Below, one piece after another: positions 7,043 to 13,736 of a DNA stretch of 16,757 bases. Each line of letters begins with the position of its first letter. Position 1 is the stretch's first letter. The translations under genes and the position numbers were made by a program. The stretch comes from an uncultured Prevotellaceae bacterium (GTDB lineage Bacteria > Bacteroidota > Bacteroidia > Bacteroidales > Bacteroidaceae): positions 1-16,757 of the forward strand of contig CAMKTM010000023.1 in NCBI GenBank assembly GCA_946415695.1, given 5' to 3'. The notes under the pieces are model-generated. The model was not told the DNA's origin, did no database searches, and saw only the letters and a program-made list of their open reading frames with translations.

Positions 7043-7091
7043 ATCGTTCCCGTTTTATTTGGAAGTCTCGTCCTTCTTCTCTCAGTTTCGC

Positions 7092-10000
7092 TTATTTCAC
7101 GAGCAAGCGCTTGACGCTGACAGTTCCGTCGGGATTGGTGGTCCGAACGATGTTGATGCCTCGCTGCGGTTTGGTGACTTTTATGCCATCGATTGTGTAG
7201 ATGGCCGTCTGTCCATTCGCCAATGTGCTTTCGTCCAAGGTTGTAATGGTAGAAAGGAAGGTCTCTTCGTCGAAGTTCTCGTCGATGCCATAAAGCCACT
7301 CGCTATAGGAGGTGAGTGTGTTGGTGGCGCTGATGGTGGGACGTGTCATCCGATAGGTGCGTTTGCCGCCGTCGGGATAGCGGCCTACGCTCTCGTCTCC
7401 TTCATGGGCGTTGTATGTAAGGGTGTTGCTCCAAGAGAGGTCGGCAGCTGTAATCGTCACAGTTTGCTCGTTAGTGTTGGCAAGTTTGAAGCTTGCATGA
7501 AGCTGACGGAAGGGGTCGAGCTTGTCTGCCCACACGATGAAGTAGCCGTGGGCGGGAATGACGGTTGAGCATTGACCACCAGCCATTGAAGAAGTGATTT
7601 GATACTTTTCGAGGTTGGTGGGGTCGTCGGAGAGATACATGCCTTCGAGGTCGATGTCGTGGTCGGTCGTGTTGTAAAGCTCAATCCAGTCGTTGCGCTT
7701 GCCGTATTCGTTGGAGGCAACGGTGTTGCTGGCGCTTACCTCGTTGACGACAACTGGCGTTGAACCGGCTTCTACGAGACAATCGGGATGCAGGGGAGCG
7801 AAAATGGCCTGAATGCTTGTGTCGGCATCCTTGTCGAGCTTGAACTCATGGTCGCGGCTGACAATCGTCATGCCGGTGGTGACGCTGTAGCTTATCTCGG
7901 CATCCCAATAGATGTCGCTCGAGCCGGGAACATTGTTGTGCACCTCGACAGCAATGATGTTCTTGCCTTTGCGAAGGAGGTTGGCAGGCAGGTCTATTGA
8001 ACCCGAATCTGGATTGTCGGGAGCATAGGTTGTGGCGTACGTCTCGAAGGTTATCTCGCCATCGGGCAGCAAGTAGCGACAAGCTTCCGTGCCGTTGATA
8101 TAGACGACGAAGCCGTCGTCGGCCGTGAAGTTGAGCGTCGCGGAAGCAATGGCGGAGGGCTCATTGTCGATTGTAATGTCCTTGCGGAAATAGTACGTAG
8201 GATGCTTCTGGCTGCTATTGCCGCCGTAGCTGATCGTGGTGACAATGGACGACTTGCCGTAGCCGAGCGGCGTGGGGCCTTGTGGCCAGTCGTCGGCAGA
8301 ACCGGTCTTCCAGTCTGTGCCGTCGAGGGAGCCTTGATCCCAATAACTCCAATTATCGCCTTTGTTTGTAGCCTTGACTGTTCCGCCGCCGTCCTTGCTC
8401 CATCCTACGAAGTTGTAGCCGGCAGGAGCAGAGGCTTCGAGCGTGACAGGGGCAAAGAGCACACCGTCGAAGGTGGCAGTGGGAACAGGCTGTCCGTTGA
8501 CGAGGAAAGCAGCTCCAGGCACATTGGCGCTGAACTGGACATTCATGCCGCTACCGAGGCCGTACGCATTCTTCAGGCTGTTGATGCGGTTGTTGCGAGC
8601 TGTACGTCCGCTCATGGTCGCTTTCTGCTCATTATAAGATGTCCAAGGCTCTTTGCCTTCAATGTCAAGAGCAGGTTCTACGAGGCGGCATATACTGTCG
8701 CTTATAGCAAGGCAACGCTTGGGCGTGAAGACACTGCCATGAAGGATACAATAGGCATCGACGAAACGCCGGCGGAAATCCTCGCTGTTGCGCTTCATGT
8801 TATTATATATGGAAAGGAGTTCGTTGCTATTGTTGCCGTCGAGCAACTGCACGCCGTTAGTGTTGCTCCAGCCCCAGTCCTGGTCGTGGAGGGTGAGATG
8901 GAACTTGCCGTCGTGCTGCGAACGATAGCCCTTGACGTTGTTGCTGTTGCAAATCCAGTCGCTGCAGCCGATATAGCTGATGGCAGCAAAGAAGTTCGTC
9001 ACCTCGTCGATGTCAACAAGCTGCTTGAGCTGTTCGTAGGTGTTCTGCGAAGAACAATTCTGTGCAAAGTACTTCCATTGGTTGAAGGAGTCCTTCGTGC
9101 CAGCCATCTGGAAGTAGCCGTTGGAATATTCGAAAGCATCCATCTCGTCATCATCGTAGCCATAGTTGGCATAGCCGTGATAGCGGTTGTTTGGCTCTCG
9201 TAGGTTGAGCTGGGCGAGGTAACGTCCGTTGAAGAAGACGTGGACGGGCTGATAGTCCTGGCAATCGCAATAGAAGCCGCTCGACATGAGGACTTGCTGT
9301 GTGATGGCGTCACGAACCCTGCCGTGAGCCTGCGAGTTGTTGTCGTTGCCGCCGTTGCGAACCATTATCTGGCGGAACTTGTTGTATGGCTTGTAGCGGA
9401 AGAAGGGGTGGTAGTCGATGGTCTTCTTGCCCTCATAGCGGTTCGTGCCCTTTATCTTGAACGACGACGGGGCATAGTGGCGGCTCCAGCCTCCCGAGAT
9501 GACGAACTCGGCTTCCTGATTGACGACCATCTCGTTGTCGGGCGTGATGTACTCAAAGTTGACGGGGCGTTCCCAATCCATGTTGATGTTGGAAGCACTG
9601 TGATTGCGTCCGCTTACGCCATTGTTGCCATCGGTATAGACACCAATCTTACTGTCATAGAGATTCTTGGGATTAGTGGCGATGGAGATGACTGGCAGAT
9701 AGTAGTCGTGGTTGCGGTAGATGTAGCTTCGCGTAACGATAGGACTTGGGAGCATTCCTTCTTGGAAGAGACCGAAGCGAAGAACTTTGGTCTCGCTGAT
9801 GCTGAAGATGCCGTCCTCGCTTGTTGAGCCGTTAGTGAGGGAAGGCGTAGTGCCGTCGCTTGTATAGCGAAGCGTCGTACCCTGCGGGATGTTGACTTGA
9901 ATGGTGAATGGTTCTGTGAAAAGGCGGGAATCGGTGTCGATATAGGGTGCTTCGAGTCGGAAGTCGGCAAAGTCGCTGCCATTGTTCGAAGCTGCCAGCG

Positions 10001-12152
10001 TCGGCTCGCCTGTCCAGCTCCATTCGCTGCCGCCGTCCTGCATTCGTGCCCATGAGCAACGGGGTATGCAACCAGGGTATTGGGCAGAAGTAATCAGATT
10101 GCCTTCTTCATCGAAGAGGAAAAGGTCGCCACCGTCATTGCCCAGCTTGAAGCGGACTTGCTTGTTGGCCGTGTCGCCGAAAGTGCCGTCGGCGGAATTG
10201 TGGTCAAAGTAGATGACCTTGTAGTCGCCAGGCTTCACGACGCCCGTTCCAGTAGGAAGCTGGAACTTGGTGGGGTCATATTCGTCGTCCGTGACATAAA
10301 GCCCGTCGAGCAGAATGCTTTGGTTGGTCGGGTTGTAAATCTCAGCCCAGGCTCCGTAGTTGAATGAGTAGTCGATGTATTGGTCGATGTTGCCAACCAT
10401 TATCTCGTTGAAGACAAGTTGCGAGTTGTCGGCATCGGGGTCATAGTTCTCGTAGAAGTCCAGTTCTTCGGTCAGGCCGCAGTCGAAGAGCTTGCCGCCA
10501 AAGTTCTGCTGCACGTAGGCTGCGATGACGTTGTTGCCTTCTTTCAGAAGGGAAGGAGAAATCTCCAACTTCACAGCATCTGTGCCGCTTGTCCAATCGT
10601 CTGCTTCGTCAAGTTGTTTGCCGTTGACCCAGATGCGATAGCTGTCGTCGTGGAGGACGTGCAGAACATAGCGAGAGGTGTTGTGAACTTCTTCGAGTGT
10701 GAAGTTGCGGCGGAACCAGAAGTTCGTGTTGTCTCCGCCTGGCCACTCCGTCTGCACGCCGTTGATAGCTCCCCAGTTGCCAATGGGCATCGTGGCTTCT
10801 GACCATTCGGAGTCGTCGAAGTCGGCTTGCGTCCAACTGAGTGTCTCTGTTCGTCCGTCAATCTTCATGTCTTGGATGCGTTCGCCCCATTCGTTGGCGT
10901 AGTAGCACCAGTTGTAGTAGGATGTGCCTGTCCAGAGTTCTTTGTTCAGTGTTAGGTCGTAGATGCTGATGTTTGAGAGCGTGATGGTGGTAGCGTCTTG
11001 TGTCGTGGGGAACTCGAGGGCGATTTTCGCATCTGCGATGTCTGTGCCGGTGAGGTTGCCTTGCATGAATGTGGCCTTCGTTCCTGCGGAGAGGCTGATG
11101 TACTCATCTACGAGGCTGATGCCTTCATCTTCGTTTTCGCAGAGAGCGACACGGACGTCAGCAATGTCGTCGTTGGATTGGAAGACCATGGCGATGCGGT
11201 ATTTATGGTCTTCGTGGATGGTGATGGGTGTCTTGAACTGAACGCGTCCGTAGCCTCCGTCGTAGCATGCGGTTGGCATCGTGATGGTATAGGTGTCGCC
11301 TTCCTGCGCTTCGTAGAGTTGTTCCCATTCGTGGTTGCCGCCTGTGTTATAGCCGCCTTCGCTGTTGAAGAGGGTCTTGCCTGTCCAGGGTGTGATGTAA
11401 CCCATGTCGAGTAAGTTCGAATGTATGTCCTGGCCAGAATCGTTCTTCTGCTTGGCGTAGAGGCCCACGTCGGCAAGAGCACCGCCCCAGTTCTGATGGA
11501 CGTGGACGGCAATCACATTCACTTCGCCATTGGTCTTGATGAGTGCTTTCTGCTCGTCGTTCAGCTGGACGTATTTGCCTTTGTCCTCCCATCCGTCGGT
11601 CGTGGAATATATGAGTGAGCCATTGATGTAGTATTCGCTGGGCGAATCATCGTGAGTGCATGCCAGATAGACGGAGCCGGCAAGTTGCTGCGGGTTGTCG
11701 ATGGTGAAAAACCGTCGTATGTAGATGTCGGCAATGATGTTGGTGGTTGTCCACTGATATGAAGCGTTCCCGTTATACCATGAATCTGAGGAGAACGGTG
11801 CGTCGTGTTCTTCCCAGAGGATGGGTGTGGGCTGGTCTGCCTCATCTGTCAGATAGATGTTCAGGTCGTTTTCTTTAGGGCTCATGTCGAAGTCCAGCTC
11901 GAACCATTCTCGCCCTTCGGCATCAGGTTCTGGGGTGCCGACGATCCAGTTATAGTTTTCGTTTGATTCGCTCGTGGGCCATCCATAATTTCGCCCGGAG
12001 TTATAAACCCATGTCCAGGCATTCCATCTGATGTCTCCATCGTAGAAGGAAGAAGGAAGTATGGCGATGTCTGCACCGACGTCACCAATGCCGCCTGCGC
12101 TAATCATCAATGAGAATAACGCAGTCGCACAAAGAATCAAAGTCTTTTTCAT
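7092..12152 (-). CDS. Large secreted CotH-kinase protein with lamin-tail and jelly-roll domains
   Basis: This 1686-residue secreted protein has a signal peptide (about 1-20) and this apparent order: jelly-roll 1 (115-235), a carbohydrate-binding-like region (250-400), jelly-roll 2 (405-562), lamin-tail domain 1 (573-722), a chitobiase-type beta-sandwich (735-810), the CotH domain (815-1165), an InlB-like GYNFVGWS segment, jelly-roll 3 (1265-1422), lamin-tail domain 2 (1458-1600) and a C-terminal tail (1645-1686). CotH features include VRNGGND (931-937), YLAQLNLREPNNR (978-990) and HDQDWGW (1089-1095), the likely metal-binding motif. CotH proteins are atypical kinases known to phosphorylate secreted spore-coat proteins; the substrate here is unknown. 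The jelly-rolls share an R-R/K entry, a DD pair, (I/V)NG and N(V/I)IA. It starts 4 nt after the GH18-like gene, so the two are surely co-transcribed. The tail suggests export to the surface through a sorting system such as type IX secretion (inference). Confidence 0.9.
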   Translation of the reverse strand: MKKTLILCATALFSLMISAGGIGDVGADIAILPSSFYDGDIRWNAWTWVYNSGRNYGWPTSESNENYNWIVGTPEPDAEGREWFELDFDMSPKENDLNIYLTDEADQPTPILWEEHDAPFSSDSWYNGNASYQWTTTNIIADIYIRRFFTIDNPQQLAGSVYLACTHDDSPSEYYINGSLIYSTTDGWEDKGKYVQLNDEQKALIKTNGEVNVIAVHVHQNWGGALADVGLYAKQKNDSGQDIHSNLLDMGYITPWTGKTLFNSEGGYNTGGNHEWEQLYEAQEGDTYTITMPTACYDGGYGRVQFKTPITIHEDHKYRIAMVFQSNDDIADVRVALCENEDEGISLVDEYISLSAGTKATFMQGNLTGTDIADAKIALEFPTTQDATTITLSNISIYDLTLNKELWTGTSYYNWCYYANEWGERIQDMKIDGRTETLSWTQADFDDSEWSEATMPIGNWGAINGVQTEWPGGDNTNFWFRRNFTLEEVHNTSRYVLHVLHDDSYRIWVNGKQLDEADDWTSGTDAVKLEISPSLLKEGNNVIAAYVQQNFGGKLFDCGLTEELDFYENYDPDADNSQLVFNEIMVGNIDQYIDYSFNYGAWAEIYNPTNQSILLDGLYVTDDEYDPTKFQLPTGTGVVKPGDYKVIYFDHNSADGTFGDTANKQVRFKLGNDGGDLFLFDEEGNLITSAQYPGCIPRCSWARMQDGGSEWSWTGEPTLAASNNGSDFADFRLEAPYIDTDSRLFTEPFTIQVNIPQGTTLRYTSDGTTPSLTNGSTSEDGIFSISETKVLRFGLFQEGMLPSPIVTRSYIYRNHDYYLPVISIATNPKNLYDSKIGVYTDGNNGVSGRNHSASNINMDWERPVNFEYITPDNEMVVNQEAEFVISGGWSRHYAPSSFKIKGTNRYEGKKTIDYHPFFRYKPYNKFRQIMVRNGGNDNNSQAHGRVRDAITQQVLMSSGFYCDCQDYQPVHVFFNGRYLAQLNLREPNNRYHGYANYGYDDDEMDAFEYSNGYFQMAGTKDSFNQWKYFAQNCSSQNTYEQLKQLVDIDEVTNFFAAISYIGCSDWICNSNNVKGYRSQHDGKFHLTLHDQDWGWSNTNGVQLLDGNNSNELLSIYNNMKRNSEDFRRRFVDAYCILHGSVFTPKRCLAISDSICRLVEPALDIEGKEPWTSYNEQKATMSGRTARNNRINSLKNAYGLGSGMNVQFSANVPGAAFLVNGQPVPTATFDGVLFAPVTLEASAPAGYNFVGWSKDGGGTVKATNKGDNWSYWDQGSLDGTDWKTGSADDWPQGPTPLGYGKSSIVTTISYGGNSSQKHPTYYFRKDITIDNEPSAIASATLNFTADDGFVVYINGTEACRYLLPDGEITFETYATTYAPDNPDSGSIDLPANLLRKGKNIIAVEVHNNVPGSSDIYWDAEISYSVTTGMTIVSRDHEFKLDKDADTSIQAIFAPLHPDCLVEAGSTPVVVNEVSASNTVASNEYGKRNDWIELYNTTDHDIDLEGMYLSDDPTNLEKYQITSSMAGGQCSTVIPAHGYFIVWADKLDPFRQLHASFKLANTNEQTVTITAADLSWSNTLTYNAHEGDESVGRYPDGGKRTYRMTRPTISATNTLTSYSEWLYGIDENFDEETFLSTITTLDESTLANGQTAIYTIDGIKVTKPQRGINIVRTTNPDGTVSVKRLLVK

Positions 12153-12156
12153 GTTG

Positions 12157-13455
12157 TTATTTTACGATTACTTTTTGTCCGTTCACGATGTTAATGCCTC
12201 TTTGCATCTTCTGGAGTCGCTGTCCAGACAGATTGTAAATGGTCTCCTCTTCATCCTCTGTGGCAGATGAAATGCCCGTGGGGTTGGGCTCTATCTCGAT
12301 GGAGCATATTTTGTCGGAGTAGGCGGAGCTCAAGGTTTTGGCCGATATCTTTCTGGTTATTCTCGAGCCAGTGCAATTGGGAGAGGTATAGAGCTTAACC
12401 TGATAGTAGCCGTCGTCGTTGTTGACAAATTCGAGGGAAGCGAGGTCGTTAGCCTTGAGGCCATAGACGGCAAGGTCGCCAATGTGGAAGACACCGACGG
12501 GCAGGTTGACGCAGTAGCCGCCGTAGTTCTTCTCGCTGTAGCAGCGCACCACTACTTCGTCCTCTGGCACATTGACGGCTCCGAAGATGCGGTTCAAGCC
12601 GGAAGCCCAGCCGTTCATGTCCCATGTCTCGTCGTATCCGTCGTTGAAGAGCCAGACGAAGCCACCCGTGGCTACGCCTTGGTCTTTCCATGCCTGGAAC
12701 TGTGCCAGGTTACGCTCCACGCTCCAGTCGTTGGAGTAGTCGAGCAGACCGGGATGGCGTTCGCTGACACCTGTGAAGTTCCAGGAGCCCACGTTGTTCA
12801 GGTTGCCTGCGCCGCCGTCGTAGCATTGTATCATGGCGCGGTCGACGGCTCTGGAGTAGGTGGCGCGTATCTTGCTCACGAGCTGTGTCCAGTAGCTCAT
12901 GTTGGTATAGGGCGCGATGGTGGTCTTGTAGCCCAAACGGTACATCATAATGTGGAACTTTGCAGCCGATTCGGCATCGTAGTCCTGTTCCGTGTCGTTG
13001 TTCACGGCATCTATTTCGGGCACAGCCTGCTTGAGTGCCTTGAAGTTGCGGTAGAGGATGGAGTTGCTGGTGGTGCCTTGCGAATTGACGAGGTTACGGA
13101 TGTTTCCGTACGAGCCGTTTCCCCAGCCGCCGATGCAAATCTCGATGCGAGAGATGCTGCTGTGCTCGGCCTTGAGGTTGGCCACGTCCTGCTGGTAGTA
13201 GGGCTGTGTCTGGTTGAACACGTATTCTCCGTCCTTGCAGATGGTTTCGCCGTCGGTAGTCAGCGTGCCGTCAGCTTCCACGTTCACATTGAAGAGGATG
13301 AGGTAGGTGAAGCCGGAGTTGCGGAGTTTAGTGATGGTACCGGGGCGACCGCGACGGATGTGTCCGCCTGCATAGATGCCGGAAACTTCTTTTTGGGCAA
13401 AAGCGTCAGAAAATAATAAAAACAAGCCAATGGCTAATAAAATAGTTCTTTTCAT
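12157..13455 (-). CDS. Secreted GH18-like protein with beta/gamma-crystallin domain
   Basis: This 432-residue protein has a signal peptide ending AFA before Gln21. Residues 22-295 look like a GH18-type TIM barrel: IAGGH-like start (YAGGHIRRG), EICIGGWG (105-112), the region DAVNNDTE (149-156) at the place of the DxxDxDxE catalytic motif, QCYDGG (210-215) and GFVWLFNDGYD. The motif keeps the last Asp and the acid Glu (D154, E156), but the middle Asp is Asn152, so glycan hydrolysis is plausible but unproven. Residues 300-390 resemble a beta/gamma-crystallin domain (CYSEKNYGGYCVNLPVG, then NDLASLEF as a possible calcium motif). The tail (405-432) ends in YNLSGQRL...RGINIVNG, a sorting-type ending. 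Substrate is unknown; chitin or N-glycan cores are the usual GH18 targets. It leads the operon with the CotH gene. Confidence 0.8.
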   Translation of the reverse strand: MKRTILLAIGLFLLFSDAFAQKEVSGIYAGGHIRRGRPGTITKLRNSGFTYLILFNVNVEADGTLTTDGETICKDGEYVFNQTQPYYQQDVANLKAEHSSISRIEICIGGWGNGSYGNIRNLVNSQGTTSNSILYRNFKALKQAVPEIDAVNNDTEQDYDAESAAKFHIMMYRLGYKTTIAPYTNMSYWTQLVSKIRATYSRAVDRAMIQCYDGGAGNLNNVGSWNFTGVSERHPGLLDYSNDWSVERNLAQFQAWKDQGVATGGFVWLFNDGYDETWDMNGWASGLNRIFGAVNVPEDEVVVRCYSEKNYGGYCVNLPVGVFHIGDLAVYGLKANDLASLEFVNNDDGYYQVKLYTSPNCTGSRITRKISAKTLSSAYSDKICSIEIEPNPTGISSATEDEEETIYNLSGQRLQKMQRGINIVNGQKVIVK

Positions 13456-13485
13456 ATTATATTATATATAATGTATTTTGCTTTG

Positions 13486-13516
13486 CAAAGATAGTGTTAT
13501 TTTTCCTTGCAACAAA
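13486..13516 (-). promoter_or_regulatory. Promoter of the GH18-like/CotH operon
   Basis: On the minus strand TATCTTTG (13486-13493) is an exact TAnnTTTG -7 element and TTTG (13513-13516) lies 19 nt upstream as the -33 element. Transcription would begin near 13480, giving a leader of about 25 nt before the ATG at 13455. Confidence 0.8.
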
Positions 13517-13544
13517 AGAAAAGACATGTTTTTTGGCCTTTTTT

Positions 13545-13575
13545 TTTGTATTTCGTCAAATAATACTTAATTTTG
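13545..13575 (+). promoter_or_regulatory. Promoter of the M16 peptidase gene
   Basis: TTTG (13545-13548), 19 nt of spacer, then TAATTTTG (13568-13575) match the Bacteroidota -33 and -7 elements exactly. The start would be near 13582, leaving a leader of about 155 nt that contains the whole repeat at 13634-13699. A weaker candidate nearer the gene is ATTG (13677-13680), 19 nt, TAACCTTG (13700-13707); there the last repeat unit would form the spacer. Confidence 0.7.
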
Positions 13576-13633
13576 CATCGTTTAATTGATAAATATCCTT
13601 CATGGTTTTGATAGATACCCTACGCCTTGTTCA

Positions 13634-13699
13634 TTGCAAGTACATGACCATGCAATTGCAAGTACATGACCATGCAATTGCAAGTACATGACCATGCAA
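13634..13699. repeat. Trimeric 22-bp repeat, copy 3 (diverged, three identical units)
   Basis: Three exact tandem copies of a 22-bp unit lie at 13634-13655, 13656-13677 and 13678-13699. Each unit begins TTGC, ends GCAA and has GTACATG at the same position as in the copies near 300 and 6400. The five bases after GTACATG (ACCAT) differ from the other loci, so the unit is less palindromic. The array sits between divergent promoters and the M16 gene, most likely within that gene's 5' leader. The perfect identity of the three units suggests recent expansion or conversion. Confidence 0.93.
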
Positions 13700-13736
13700 T
13701 AACCTTGACTTGTTCATCCAAATAAATACTTCGTTT

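Noticed and set aside
8202..9203. A 333-codon plus-strand open frame inside the CotH gene
   Set aside because: Opposite strand of a convincing CotH domain; low-complexity hydrophobic translation with no recognisable motif.
12484..13416. A 310-codon plus-strand open frame opposite the GH18-like gene
   Set aside because: Shadow of the coding strand; Val/Ala/Glu-rich translation with no motif.
13634..13699. CRISPR array
   Set aside because: The 22-bp units abut directly with no spacers, and there are only three; no cas gene is nearby.
13710..13736. TTG start for the M16 protein
   Set aside because: The ATG at 13737 gives a proper basic n-region and lipoprotein signal; the TTG adds residues with no evident role.
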